Origin: Janibacter alkaliphilus
Lineage (GTDB): Bacteria > Actinomycetota > Actinomycetes > Actinomycetales > Dermatophilaceae
DNA: 64,000 bases
Assembly: GCF_013408565.1 (NCBI RefSeq)
Contig: NZ_JACBZX010000001.1
Location: 1,798,001-1,862,000 of the forward strand
Direction: 5' to 3'
The notes below the pieces were generated by a model. That model was not told where the DNA came from, ran no database searches, and was given only the letters and a program-made list of their open reading frames with translations. Each line of letters begins with the position of its first letter. Position 1 is the stretch's first letter. Positions 9,692-18,129 of this stretch are shown piece after piece. The position numbers and the translations under genes are program-made.

Positions 9692-10610
9692 AGTCGTTGA
9701 GGGTGATGACCACCCGGGTGCCGTCCACCGGCGTGTCCGAGTCGTGCCACTCCAGCGCGTCGTTGCCGCCGCCACGCCGCCACTCCTGGCCGCCCACCTG
9801 GACCGCGGTGATCTGCCGGGCGCCCGCCTGAGCCACCGCCCAGGCACCGACCCCCCAGGCTCGGTCCGCGTCCGGCGCGTCGACGACCACCGTGATGCCG
9901 CTGCCGAGGTTCTCCTGGCTCGCGGTCAGGCCGGTCTGCTCGTCGATCGCCGAGATCAGCGTCTCCGGCCGCCCTGGCGCGTCGGGGTCGTCCAGCCGGC
10001 AGCCGATCGCCGCGGGGGAGTGGCCGGCGATGACCGAGGCGAGGGTGCGCCCTTCCTGCTCGTGGTCGGCGTACGCCTCGGGGTAGGCGCTGCGCTGCAC
10101 CTCCTGGGCGATCTCGGTGATCCGCATCTCCTCCCAGCCCTCGACCTGCACCAGGGCGTCGTAGAAGGCGGTGGTCGCGTAGATCGGGTCGAGCAGCTCG
10201 GCCTCGGTGCCCCAGCCCTGGCTCGGGCGCTGCTGGAAGAGCCCCACCGAGTCCCGGTCGCCGTAGGTGAGGTTGCGCAGCTTGGACTCCTGGATCGCCG
10301 TGGCCACCGCGATGCTCCCGCCCCGGGCGGGCAGCCCGCGCCGCACCCCGAGCTGGACGATCGTCGAGGCGTGGTTCACCTGCACCGGGTCGAAGGTGAC
10401 CGTCTCCCCGGCGGCGGTGGCCTCGCAGCTCTCCCCGAAGAAGAGCCCGATCCGGTCCCGGGCGTACCAGACCCCGGCCGCCACGACGGCGATCACGCAG
10501 AGGACGGCGACGAGCACGACGAGCCGCGAGGTGCCGGTGTCGGGCATCTCGGGCGGGTGCTCGGGGTCCTCCCCGCGGCGCGGGCGCCGGGGTCGCTCAG
10601 GGGTGGTCAC
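9690..10610 (-). CDS. membrane-anchored lysozyme-like (transglycosylase-fold) protein
   Basis: 306-residue protein: a charged Pro/Arg-rich cytoplasmic N-terminus, one membrane helix at about 30-50, then an extracellular domain. The segment IAVATAIQESKLRNL (Glu108) followed by DRDSVGLFQQRPSQGWGT matches the Glu-containing helix and the GLFQ-like motif of lysozyme-fold transglycosylases, so peptidoglycan cleavage or binding is plausible. Close relatives in databases have often been labelled as metal transporters, which the sequence does not support: there is only one membrane helix and no metal motif. GTG start 6 bp after the dapD stop, so the two form an operon. Activity is unproven. Confidence 0.7.
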   Translation of the reverse strand: MTTPERPRRPRRGEDPEHPPEMPDTGTSRLVVLVAVLCVIAVVAAGVWYARDRIGLFFGESCEATAAGETVTFDPVQVNHASTIVQLGVRRGLPARGGSIAVATAIQESKLRNLTYGDRDSVGLFQQRPSQGWGTEAELLDPIYATTAFYDALVQVEGWEEMRITEIAQEVQRSAYPEAYADHEQEGRTLASVIAGHSPAAIGCRLDDPDAPGRPETLISAIDEQTGLTASQENLGSGITVVVDAPDADRAWGVGAWAVAQAGARQITAVQVGGQEWRRGGGNDALEWHDSDTPVDGTRVVITLND

Positions 10611-10616
10611 GGGGGA

Positions 10617-11546
10617 TCAGTTGGCGTGCAGGGCCTCGTTCAGCGCGATGCCGTCGCCGGTGCGGTCGCGGGCCTCGACGGCGCCGGAGACCGAGTTCCG
10701 GATGAAGAGGAGCCCGTCCCGCCCGGAGAGCTCGCGCGCCTTGACGACGCCGCCGTCGGGCAGGGTGACCTTGGTGCCGGCGGTGAGGTAGAGCCCGGCC
10801 TCGACGACGCAGTCGTCGCCCAGGGCGATGCCGACCCCGGCCTCGGCGCCGACCAGGCAGCGCCGACCGATGGCGACCCGCTCGGTGCCGCCGCCGGAGA
10901 GGGTGCCCATCGTCGAGGCGCCGCCGCCGATGTCGGAGCCGTCACCGGCGACGACACCCTGGCTGATCCGCCCTTCGACCATCGAGGCGCCGAGGGTGCC
11001 GGCGTTGAAGTTGACGAAGCCCTCGTGCATCACGGTGGTGCCCTCGGACAGGTGGGCGCCGAGCCGGACCCGGTCGGCGTCGCCGATCCGGATGCCCGCC
11101 GGGGTCACGTAGTCGACCATCCGCGGGAACTTGTCGACCGAGTAGACGGTGACGTGGCCGCGTGCCCGCAGCTGGGCCCGGGTGAGCTCGAAGCCCTCCA
11201 CCGCGCACGGCCCGTGGTTGGTCCACACGACGTTGGTCAGCTGACCGAAGAGGCCGTCGAGGTTGATCGTGTTCGGCGCGACCAGCCGGTGGCTGAGCAG
11301 GTGCAGCCGCAGGTAGGCGTCGCTGCCGCCCGCCGGCGCCGCGTCGAGGTCGATGCTCACGGTGACCACCTCGGTGCGCACCCCGCGCGCGGCGTCCTCG
11401 CCGACGAGCGCGTCGAGCTCGGCCGGGGCGCTCACGCCCTCGGGGGCGTGACCCAGCGTCGGGCTCGGGTACCAGGTGTCCAGCACCGTCCCGTCGGCGG
11501 TGAGCGTGGCGAGGCCGTGGCCCCAGGCTGCGCGGGTCTCAGTCAT
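10617..11546 (-). CDS. dapD: tetrahydrodipicolinate N-succinyltransferase DapD
   Basis: 309-residue acyltransferase that puts succinyl from succinyl-CoA onto tetrahydrodipicolinate in the meso-DAP/lysine pathway. The C-terminal half is a left-handed parallel beta-helix built from hexapeptide repeats (about residues 160-270; [29 protein letters not shown]). The N-terminal domain and length match the actinobacterial type (M. tuberculosis DapD, 317 aa). Start ATG at 11546: TACCAT ends 6 nt upstream and there is no Shine-Dalgarno, so a leaderless start is likely; an upstream in-frame start at 11588 would include the promoter. It is co-transcribed with the lysozyme-like gene. Confidence 0.95.
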   Translation of the reverse strand: MTETRAAWGHGLATLTADGTVLDTWYPSPTLGHAPEGVSAPAELDALVGEDAARGVRTEVVTVSIDLDAAPAGGSDAYLRLHLLSHRLVAPNTINLDGLFGQLTNVVWTNHGPCAVEGFELTRAQLRARGHVTVYSVDKFPRMVDYVTPAGIRIGDADRVRLGAHLSEGTTVMHEGFVNFNAGTLGASMVEGRISQGVVAGDGSDIGGGASTMGTLSGGGTERVAIGRRCLVGAEAGVGIALGDDCVVEAGLYLTAGTKVTLPDGGVVKARELSGRDGLLFIRNSVSGAVEARDRTGDGIALNEALHAN

Positions 11547-11666
11547 GCCCGAATGGTAGGCAACGGAGCGTGGTGCCTCCCAACTCACCCGTCCGGAGCA
11601 TCGGTTCGGCGACGGCGCGCGCTAGATTCCTCTCCGTCGCGAAGGCTCGTGAATGGAGGACGAGGC

Positions 11667-11696
11667 ATGAAGGCAACGCTGGCCTGTGGTGGATGA
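11667..11696 (+). CDS. 9-codon upstream ORF (possible leader peptide)
   Basis: ATG at 11667, preceded by a strong GGAGG 7 nt upstream (GGAGGACGAGGC-ATG), encodes MKATLACGG and stops at 11694-11696, inside the first codons of the following 150-residue gene, which starts in another frame at 11686 or 11689. The signals are read directly. It may couple translation of the next gene or mark a frameshift in a longer gene; no function is claimed. Confidence 0.4.
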   Translation: MKATLACGG

Positions 11697-12138
11697 CACT
11701 GCCCTCGATGACGATGGTTCGCTCGAGAACGACTGCTCGGTACGGCTCGTCTACGTGAGGTCGGGGCCTGGCGACGACTCCGTCGAACCCCTGGTGGCGG
11801 TTGTTGCGTCGGAGGCTGAGGCCCTGGCCATCTACCACGAGCTGGCGAGCAGGATGCCGGACGCGTACACGTCGTGGGAGCACCACCCGCTCCAGGGGTA
11901 CGAGATCGGCAGCACCCCGCCGGAGGTGGTGCACGTCGTGATGTCTGGGTGGGCGGAGGATCGCATGGCAGACGGTCCGCGGGAGATGACCGATCCGATC
12001 GGTGCGGCCGCCTTCGTCGACCTGGACGACGCAGGGCGCCTGGCTGCGGAGCTTGCTGCTGCTGAGGCTCCGGACTTCGCGGTGTGGTCACGCCGACTGG
12101 GCGAGCGGCGTCACGGGTGGCCCTTCGTCCCCTCCTGA
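11686..12138 (+). CDS. hypothetical protein, 150 aa, acidic
   Basis: I do not recognise this family. The product is small, acidic and cytoplasmic, with no signal peptide or membrane segment. The first 70 residues carry a beta-alpha pattern (VRLVYVRS... VEPLVAVVASEAEALAIYHELAS) and a region with two histidines (WEHHPLQGYEIG); the end is PDFAVWSRRLGERRHGWPFVPS. Two GTG codons (11686, 11689) could start it, neither with its own ribosome-binding site; the 9-codon ORF just upstream with a strong Shine-Dalgarno overlaps the start, so initiation by coupling is plausible. The base composition is a little less extreme than its neighbours, and it separates dapD from dapE, which are divergent here. Confidence 0.6.
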   Translation: MVDDTALDDDGSLENDCSVRLVYVRSGPGDDSVEPLVAVVASEAEALAIYHELASRMPDAYTSWEHHPLQGYEIGSTPPEVVHVVMSGWAEDRMADGPREMTDPIGAAAFVDLDDAGRLAAELAAAEAPDFAVWSRRLGERRHGWPFVPS

Positions 12139-12232
12139 GGCATCGGTCCAGACCAGCAGCAGCCTTCGGTGGCGGACGGCGTCGAGCGCGCGATCAGAAG
12201 GGCTGTCGCCGACCTTTTGTACGGTGGCGGGC

Positions 12233-13315
12233 ATGACAGACCAGCTCGACCTCGGCGCGGACATCGTCACGCTCACCCGGCAGCTCTGCGACATCGAGTC
12301 GGTCAGCCGTGACGAAGGGCGGATCGCCGACGCCGTCGAGGCCGCGCTGCGGGCGCTGCCGCACCTGAGCGTCAGCCGCACCGGGCACACCATCGTCGCC
12401 CGCACCGACCTCGGGCGCGACGAGCGGGTCGTGCTCGCCGGGCACCTGGACACCGTGCCGCTGACCGACCCGCCGAACCTGCCCACCCGCCTCGAGGAGC
12501 GCGACGGCGAGGAGGTGCTCTGGGGCCGCGGGACGGTGGACATGAAGGGCGGCGTCGCCGTCCAGCTCAAGGTCGCCGCGAACGTCCCCGAGCCGAGCCG
12601 CGACCTCACCTTCCTCTTCTACGAGGCCGAGGAGATCGAGGAGCGCTACAACGGCCTCAAGGCGCTCGGCGAGCGCGACCCCGAGGTGCTGCGCGAGGCC
12701 GACCTGGCGATCCTCTTCGAGGGCACCCGCGCCGAGGTCGAAGGGGGCTGCAAGGGCACCCTGCGGGTCGAGGTCCGCACCACCGGCACCGCCGCCCACT
12801 CGGCCCGGCCCTGGCGCGGGCACAACGCCATCCACGACGCGGCCGACGTGCTGCAGCGGCTGCGCGACCACATCCAGCAGGAGGTCGAGGTCGACGGCCT
12901 GACCTACCACGAGGCGCTGCAGGCGGTCGGCATCCGCGGCGGCATCGCCGGCAACGTCGTCCCCGACGAGTGCGTCGTCACCGTCAACTACCGCTTCGCC
13001 CCGGACAAGAGCGGCGAGCAGGCGCTCGCCCACGTCCAGGACGTCTTCGACGGCTACGAGCTCACCGTCACCGACCTCGCCGAGGGCGCCCGCCCCGGCC
13101 TGGACCGCCCGGCGGCGCAGGCCTTCGTCGCCGCCCTGGGCGTCCCGGTCGGCCCCAAGGAGGGGTGGACCGACGTCGCCCGCTTCTCCGCGCTCGGCGT
13201 CCCGGCGATCAACTTCGGCCCGGGCGACCCGGGGCTGGCCCACCAGGCCGACGAGCACACCCCGACGGCGCAGCTGCGAGCCGCGGAGGCCGCCGTGCTG
13301 CGCTGGCTCGCGTAG
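12233..13315 (+). CDS. dapE: succinyl-diaminopimelate desuccinylase DapE
   Basis: 360-residue M20-family zinc hydrolase that removes succinate from N-succinyl-LL-diaminopimelate, the step after DapC. Metal and catalytic regions are visible: LAGHLDTVP (His, Asp), WGRGTVDMKGG (bridging Asp), YEAEEIEE (catalytic Glu and ligand) and the C-terminal ligand His in GLAHQADEHTP. Start ATG at 12233: the box TACGGT (12220-12225) ends 7 nt upstream and there is no Shine-Dalgarno, so a leaderless mRNA is likely. A longer in-frame start at 12002 would run through the preceding gene and is rejected. The stop TAG doubles as the start of the next gene's -10 box. Confidence 0.93.
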   Translation: MTDQLDLGADIVTLTRQLCDIESVSRDEGRIADAVEAALRALPHLSVSRTGHTIVARTDLGRDERVVLAGHLDTVPLTDPPNLPTRLEERDGEEVLWGRGTVDMKGGVAVQLKVAANVPEPSRDLTFLFYEAEEIEERYNGLKALGERDPEVLREADLAILFEGTRAEVEGGCKGTLRVEVRTTGTAAHSARPWRGHNAIHDAADVLQRLRDHIQQEVEVDGLTYHEALQAVGIRGGIAGNVVPDECVVTVNYRFAPDKSGEQALAHVQDVFDGYELTVTDLAEGARPGLDRPAAQAFVAALGVPVGPKEGWTDVARFSALGVPAINFGPGDPGLAHQADEHTPTAQLRAAEAAVLRWLA

Positions 13316-13324
13316 GTTGGCCCC

Positions 13325-14092
13325 GTGAGCCAGCAGAGCCAGCCGCCGGAGCGCAGCTACCACAAGGGCCCGGTGCTCATGCGTGGCGCGCAGGTGCCGC
13401 GCTCGACCACCGACCAGCGGCTGCTGGATACCTCCGGCACCGCCGACTGGGTGCACACCGACCCGTGGCGGGTGCTGCGCATCCAGGCCGAGTTCGTCGA
13501 GGGCTTCGGCGCGCTCGCCGAGCTGGGCCCGGCGATCACCGTCTTCGGCAGCGCCCGGCTCGGCGCCGGCACCCGGTGGTACGACGAAGGGGTGCGCCTG
13601 GGGGAGGCCCTCGTCCGCGAGGGCTACGCCGTGATCACTGGAGGCGGGCCCGGCGCGATGGAGGCCGCCAACAAGGGCGCGAAGGAGGCCGGCGGCACCT
13701 CCGTCGGTCTGGGCATCGAGCTCCCCTTCGAGGCCGGGCTCAACCCCTACGTGGACCTCGGGGTGAACTTCCGCTACTTCTTCGCCCGGAAGACGATGTT
13801 CGTCAAGTACGCGATGGGCTTCATCGTGCTGCCGGGGGGCTTCGGCACCCTGGACGAGCTCTTCGAGGCCCTGACCCTCGCGCAGACCGGCAAGGTCACC
13901 TCCTTCCCGGTGGTGCTCGTCGGCCGCGACTACTGGGGCGGGCTGCTGGACTGGCTCCGTGAGAGCGCGCTCGGCGACGGCATGGTCTCGCCGGAGGACA
14001 TCGACCGGCTCTACCTCACCGACGACGTCGACGAGGCCGTGGCCTACGTCCGCTCCGCCTCCGCCCGCGCCGTCGGCGACCCGGAGGGCTGA
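13325..14092 (+). CDS. LOG-family nucleoside-monophosphate phosphoribohydrolase (TIGR00730)
   Basis: 255-residue Rossmann-fold protein of the LOG (cytokinin-activating) family, which cleaves the N-glycosidic bond of nucleoside 5'-monophosphates. The two family signatures are present: GGGPGAMEAAN at 106-116 and PGGFGTLDE at 170-178. The N-terminal 60 residues (YHKGPVLMRGAQVPRSTTDQRLL) are an extension found in the actinobacterial TIGR00730 subgroup next to dapE (compare Rv1205). The GTG start lies 6 nt after TAGGTT (13313-13318), which overlaps the dapE stop codon, so it probably has its own leaderless promoter inside the dapE end. The physiological substrate here is not known. Confidence 0.88.
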   Translation: MSQQSQPPERSYHKGPVLMRGAQVPRSTTDQRLLDTSGTADWVHTDPWRVLRIQAEFVEGFGALAELGPAITVFGSARLGAGTRWYDEGVRLGEALVREGYAVITGGGPGAMEAANKGAKEAGGTSVGLGIELPFEAGLNPYVDLGVNFRYFFARKTMFVKYAMGFIVLPGGFGTLDELFEALTLAQTGKVTSFPVVLVGRDYWGGLLDWLRESALGDGMVSPEDIDRLYLTDDVDEAVAYVRSASARAVGDPEG

Positions 14093-14096
14093 GCCG

Positions 14097-14501
14097 GTGG
14101 TCTGGGTCCTCTTCATCGTCGTCGCGGTGCTCGTCTGCGCGGTCACCGCCGCGCTGATCACCGGGCGGCTGGTCGGCGACCCGATGGCCGAGGCCCGTGC
14201 CAGCACCCCGGACCCGGGGCTCAGCCCGGGCTTCGCCGTGGCCGACATCGACGAGGTCCGCTTCGACACCGCGCTGCGCGGCTACCGGATGGACCAGGTC
14301 GACGACGTCCTCGACCTGCTGCAGGCGCGGATCGCCGAGCTCGAGGGCGGCGCCCCGGCGGCGTCCGAGGGCAAAGCCGCACCGGCCAGCACCGACGAGC
14401 TCGTGCTGGACCGGTCCGTGCCCGCCGAGCGACCCGCGCCCGACGAGCCGACCGCGCCGGCCGAGCGGCCCGCCCCCGCCGACCCCGACGGCCCGCGATG
14501 A
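14097..14501 (+). CDS. DivIVA-domain membrane protein
   Basis: 134-residue protein. Residues 3-22 form a membrane helix (VWVLFIVVAVLVCAVTAALI); residues 40-80 carry the DivIVA-like motif (VADIDEVRFDTALRGYRMDQVDDVLDLL), which in full-length DivIVA/Wag31 marks polar or septal membrane sites; the rest is a Pro/Ala-rich tail. It is much shorter than real DivIVA and has no long coiled coil. GTG start, 5 bp after the LOG gene stop. Its position after dapE and LOG matches the conserved actinobacterial order (compare Rv1209). The role is unknown. The stop overlaps the next ATG (ATGA). Confidence 0.75.
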   Translation: MVWVLFIVVAVLVCAVTAALITGRLVGDPMAEARASTPDPGLSPGFAVADIDEVRFDTALRGYRMDQVDDVLDLLQARIAELEGGAPAASEGKAAPASTDELVLDRSVPAERPAPDEPTAPAERPAPADPDGPR

Positions 14502-14995
14502 CCGCCGTCGAGGAGCGGGCCCGCTGCACCGCCCCAGTGGCGGTCCTCTGGGAGGTGCTCATGGACCTCCCGGCGACCACCGAGCAGGTGCCGCTGACCA
14601 CGGGCACCGGCGACCCCGGGCCGGTCCGGCTGGGCTGGTCCTTCACCGCGCGCACCAGCCTGGGCCCGCTGCACCTCGACGACGAGATGGTCGTCACCGG
14701 CCTGACCCCGCCGAGCGACGGGTCGCCGGGGCGGGTGCGGATCCTCAAGACCGGGCGGCTGCTCGCCGGGTGGGCCGAGATCGAGGTGCGCCCCGATGAC
14801 GAGGGCAGCGACGGCCGCGACGGCGACGGCAGCCTGCTCGTGTGGCGCGAGGAGGTCGGTCCACGGGCTGCGCCGCTGGCCGCGCTGACCCCCGGCCCGC
14901 TGCAGGACCGGTCCACCCGCGAGTTGCTGCGCCGGATGGTCGCGGACGTGGTCGCCCGCGCCGAGCAGCGCGCCGACGGACCGGTCCCCGGGTGA
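14498..14995 (+). CDS. SRPBCC (START-like) family protein
   Basis: 165-residue protein of the polyketide cyclase/START-like superfamily, whose members bind hydrophobic ligands in a helix-grip fold. The recognisable features are the opening VEERARCTAPVAVLWEVLMDLPATTEQVP, the central beta strands (VRLGWSFTARTSLGPLHLDDEMVVTGL) and the C-terminal helix LLRRMVADVVARAEQR. It is cytoplasmic, with no signal peptide. It overlaps the DivIVA-like gene (ATGA) and the mannosyltransferase gene (GTGA), so the three are co-translated. The ligand is unknown and cannot be inferred from context. Confidence 0.75.
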   Translation: MTAVEERARCTAPVAVLWEVLMDLPATTEQVPLTTGTGDPGPVRLGWSFTARTSLGPLHLDDEMVVTGLTPPSDGSPGRVRILKTGRLLAGWAEIEVRPDDEGSDGRDGDGSLLVWREEVGPRAAPLAALTPGPLQDRSTRELLRRMVADVVARAEQRADGPVPG

Positions 14996-16281
14996 CCGTC
15001 GCCGACCGCCCGCGCACGACGGTGCGCGAGCTGCTCTCCAGCGACGGACGGCACACCGTCTTCCAGCGGTGCCTGCACCGCCCGGTCCGCTCGCTGCTGG
15101 TCATCTACGCCATCAGCCGGCTGATCGCCCTGCTGGCCATCTGGGTGGCCGCCCGCTACTACCAGAACCCGGCGGGTGTCGGTCACCTCGAGCCCGGGCT
15201 GGCCGACATGTTCCTGCTCTGGGACAGCGACTGGTACCACCAGATCGTCACCGACGGCTACCCGATCCCGCTGCCGGCCAACCCCCGCACCGGCGACATC
15301 ACCTACAGCTCGTGGGCGTTCTTCCCGCTCTTCCCCGGGCTGGTGCGCCTGGTGATGCTCACCGGCCTCGACTTCACCGCCTCGGCGGTCCTGCTCAACG
15401 TCCTGCTCGGCGCCGGCGCCACCATCCTCGTCTGGAAGGTGCTCAGCCACCCCGGCCACGCCGCCTCGCAGCCGGCCCGCGACCGGCTCGCCTTCGTCGC
15501 CGCCGCCCTGTGGTGCTTCTACCCGGCGACCGGGGTGATGCTGCTGCCCTACACCGAGGCGCTGGCGGCGCTGCTCATCACCGGGGCGCTGCTGCTGCTC
15601 ATGCGCCAGCAGTACCTCTGGGCGACGGTCGTGGTGCTGCTCATCGGCTTCTCCCGCGGGGTCGCCGCGCCGCTCGGACTGGCCGTGCTGGCCCACCTGG
15701 CGGTGCGCTGGCGCGACGACCGGGCCGCCGGCGTCCCGGTCTTCGCCCACGACCGCGCCAAGATCGCCGCCCTGGTCCTGGCCACCGGCATCTCCGGGGT
15801 CGCCTGGCCGCTGACCGTCGGCTACCTCTCCGGCCTGCCGGACGCCTTCTTCCAGGTGCAGGCCGCCTGGGGGCAGCGCCCCGACGAGGGCCCCTTCGTG
15901 CTGTGGTTCAACTGGGCCTTCACCGAGCGCGGCTGGATGGGCGTCATCGTCATGGTCGGGCTGGTCGCCACCTACCTGGCGCTGGTCCTCGGCCGCCACG
16001 GCCGGTGGATCCCGCTGGAGGTGCGGATGTGGGCGGTTGCCTACCCGCTCTACCTCTTCGCCGTGGTCCGCCCGATCACGAGCATGTGGCGCTTCCTGCT
16101 GCTCGACGTGCCGCTGGCCGCGCTGGTGGCCTCGGTGACCATGCGCACCTCGACCGGCCAGCAGGTGGTGCGGCACTGGCGCCGCCGCGCGGTGGTCGTC
16201 GTGCTCGTGTGCATCGGCGGCATCTTCGCCTGGTCGTGCGGTCTGCTGCCCTACGTGCCCTGGCACGTCACCCCACCGTGA
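14992..16281 (+). CDS. PIG-V-type mannosyltransferase (GT-C fold membrane protein)
   Basis: 429-residue integral membrane protein with about 8-9 predicted helices. The segment LWDSDWYHQIVTDGYP near residues 77-92 holds the D-x-D/E-type acidic motif in the first outer loop of GT-C enzymes that use polyprenyl-phosphate sugars, and SSWAFFPLFPGLVRL is the conserved follow-up of the PIG-V/GPI mannosyltransferase 2 family. In actinobacteria such proteins mannosylate lipids or secreted proteins outside the membrane. The substrate is not shown by the sequence. GTG start overlaps the previous stop (GTGA). It sits where mycobacteria have gpgP-region genes, so a glycolipid role fits but is inferred. Confidence 0.75.
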   Translation: MTVADRPRTTVRELLSSDGRHTVFQRCLHRPVRSLLVIYAISRLIALLAIWVAARYYQNPAGVGHLEPGLADMFLLWDSDWYHQIVTDGYPIPLPANPRTGDITYSSWAFFPLFPGLVRLVMLTGLDFTASAVLLNVLLGAGATILVWKVLSHPGHAASQPARDRLAFVAAALWCFYPATGVMLLPYTEALAALLITGALLLLMRQQYLWATVVVLLIGFSRGVAAPLGLAVLAHLAVRWRDDRAAGVPVFAHDRAKIAALVLATGISGVAWPLTVGYLSGLPDAFFQVQAAWGQRPDEGPFVLWFNWAFTERGWMGVIVMVGLVATYLALVLGRHGRWIPLEVRMWAVAYPLYLFAVVRPITSMWRFLLLDVPLAALVASVTMRTSTGQQVVRHWRRRAVVVVLVCIGGIFAWSCGLLPYVPWHVTPP

Positions 16282-16395
16282 GCCGGATTAGCGGCGACGC
16301 ACCTCGCGAGGGATAATGGGGGCCTGACAACTGGCGCACCGCGTCGACGTCGGCGAGGTCGCCGAGGTCATCCAGTGATGAAGGGAACACGAGTC

Positions 16396-16569
16396 ATGGC
16401 TGCCATGAAGCCGCGCACGGGAGACGGGCCCCTCGAGGTCGTCAAGGAGGGCCGCGGCATCGTGCTGCGGATGCCCCTGGAGGGTGGCGGCCGCCTGGTC
16501 GTCGAGATGACCCCCGACGAGGTCAAGTCGCTCGGCGAGGCGATCGACAGCTGCGAGGGCCTGTCCTGA
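16396..16569 (+). CDS. DUF3117 small protein
   Basis: 57-residue protein that matches the actinobacterial DUF3117 family almost end to end (AAMKPRTGDGPLEVVKEGRG, then GRLVVEMTPDEVKSLGEAID). The function is unknown. The ATG at 16396 follows AAGGGAACACGAG; an in-frame ATG nine bases on (MKPRTG) and one at 16375 are possible alternatives, but the family begins close to AAMKPRTG. It has its own upstream gap of about 115 bp and is followed by a very strong hairpin terminator, so it is transcribed alone, as for its mycobacterial equivalent (Rv1211). Confidence 0.9.
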   Translation: MAAMKPRTGDGPLEVVKEGRGIVLRMPLEGGGRLVVEMTPDEVKSLGEAIDSCEGLS

Positions 16570-16588
16570 CGCCAGTCCTCCCGCACGC

Positions 16589-16624
16589 ACGCGGCCCCCG
16601 GAGCGATCGCTCCGGGGGCCGCGT
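16589..16624 (+). terminator. strong perfect-palindrome terminator after the DUF3117 gene
   Basis: 36-nt perfect palindrome, 18-bp arms (ACGCGGCCCCCGGAGCGA), centred on GCGATCGC. It starts 20 bp after the DUF3117 stop. There is no T-run, as is common in high-GC actinobacteria. It also lies 26 bp before the -10 box of pepA and would insulate it. Confidence 0.75.
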
Positions 16625-16662
16625 CGTGCCCCGGGGCATGTCCGGCGGCTAGGGTCGAGCGC

Positions 16663-18129
16663 GTGCCGGACGACGACCTGCTGAGCCCCCCGACCACCGA
16701 CCTGCGCGCCGCGGCCACCCTCGGGGAGGCGCTCGCCGAGCTGCCCGAGCCGGCCGTGGACCTGCTCGTCGTCGACCGCGAGCGGGTCGAGGAGCTGGCC
16801 GCCGCCGGCCTGCGCGTCGCCGGCACCGAGCACGTCCGCTGGCCCGAGGACCCGGACGAGCTGGTGGTGATCGGCCGCGCCGACGGCGAGCGGCCGGTGC
16901 TGGTCAGTGCGGCCGCGCCGACCCCCACCGCGACCGCGCTGCGTACCCTCGGCGCCCGCATCGGACGGGCCGGGACCGGCCTCGGTCAGGTGGTCGTGGC
17001 GGTCGCCGGCGACGACCTGCGGCCGCTGCTGGAAGGGCTGCTGCTGGGCGGGCACCAGCCGGTCGCGCGGCGAGCCTCCGGGCCGGTGCCCGGGGCACGG
17101 CCAGCCGGGCGCACGGTCGTCGTGGGCGCCGCGGCCGAGGATCTGTCGCAGGTCGCCACGGCTGTCCGGGCCGGTCTGCTCGCCCGCAACCTGGCCAACG
17201 CCCCCTCCAACGTCAAGGATCCGCAGTGGATGGTCGAGCGGGCCCGTGCGGTGGCCGAGCGCCGCGGCCTGGACATGACCGTCCTCGAGGAGGACGCGCT
17301 CGCCGAGCGCGGCTACGGCGGGCTCGTCGCCGTCGGCGGGGGCTCGGTTAGCCCGCCGCGGCTGGTGCAGCTCGCGTACCGGCCGGACGGGGCGAAGGGC
17401 GGTGCACCGCACGTGGTCCTCGTCGGCAAGGGGATCACCTTCGACACCGGCGGGGTCAACGTCAAGCCGGCCGCCGGGATGCTGGCCATGCGCACCGACA
17501 TGTCCGGCTCGGCGGTCGTGCTGGCGGTGATCGACGCCGCCGCCGCGCTCGGGCTGCCGCTGCGGGTGACCGCGCTGCTGCCGCTCGCCGAGAACGCGAT
17601 CGGCGGCGCCTCCTACCGCCCCGACGACGTCATCACCCCCTACGGCGGGCGGCGCACGGTGGAGATCACCAACACCGACGCCGAGGGCCGGCTGGTGCTC
17701 GCCGACGCGCTGGCCCACGCCGACATCCACCTCGACCCGGACCTGGTCGTCGACGTCGCCACCCTGACCGGGGCCGCCCGGGTGGCCCTGGCCCGCAGCA
17801 TGGCCGCCCTCTTCAGCGACGACGACGAGCTCGCCGCCGGGCTGCTCGCCGCCGGCGAGCGCACCGGGGAGCCCTTCTGGAGGCTGCCGCTGCACCACGC
17901 CTACCGGCCGATGCTGGACAGCGCGGTGGCCGACCTGGACAACGCCCCCGGGCAGGCCGGGGCGATCACCGCGGCCCTCTTCCTCGCCGAGTTCGTCGGG
18001 GACCGGCGCTGGGCGCACCTGGACATCGCCGGCCCCGGGCGGTCGGATGATGACACCGGGCTGCTCAGCGAGGGCGCGACCGGCTACGGTGCCCGGGCAC
18101 TGCTCACCTGGCTGGAGGACCTGACATGA
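16663..18129 (+). CDS. pepA: leucyl aminopeptidase (M17)
   Basis: 488-residue two-metal cytosolic aminopeptidase. The C-terminal catalytic domain has all landmarks: KGITFDTGG (Lys256), the metal-ligand stretch MRTDMSGSA, and the family signature NTDAEGRL at 337-344. The N-terminal domain (1-150) is divergent and Ala/Gly-rich as usual. The GTG start lies 7 nt after TAGGGT (16650-16655) with no Shine-Dalgarno, so it is probably translated from a leaderless mRNA. It overlaps the next small gene by 4 bp. PepA-type DNA binding in plasmid recombination is a feature of the E. coli protein and should not be assumed here. Confidence 0.93.
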   Translation: MPDDDLLSPPTTDLRAAATLGEALAELPEPAVDLLVVDRERVEELAAAGLRVAGTEHVRWPEDPDELVVIGRADGERPVLVSAAAPTPTATALRTLGARIGRAGTGLGQVVVAVAGDDLRPLLEGLLLGGHQPVARRASGPVPGARPAGRTVVVGAAAEDLSQVATAVRAGLLARNLANAPSNVKDPQWMVERARAVAERRGLDMTVLEEDALAERGYGGLVAVGGGSVSPPRLVQLAYRPDGAKGGAPHVVLVGKGITFDTGGVNVKPAAGMLAMRTDMSGSAVVLAVIDAAAALGLPLRVTALLPLAENAIGGASYRPDDVITPYGGRRTVEITNTDAEGRLVLADALAHADIHLDPDLVVDVATLTGAARVALARSMAALFSDDDELAAGLLAAGERTGEPFWRLPLHHAYRPMLDSAVADLDNAPGQAGAITAALFLAEFVGDRRWAHLDIAGPGRSDDDTGLLSEGATGYGARALLTWLEDLT

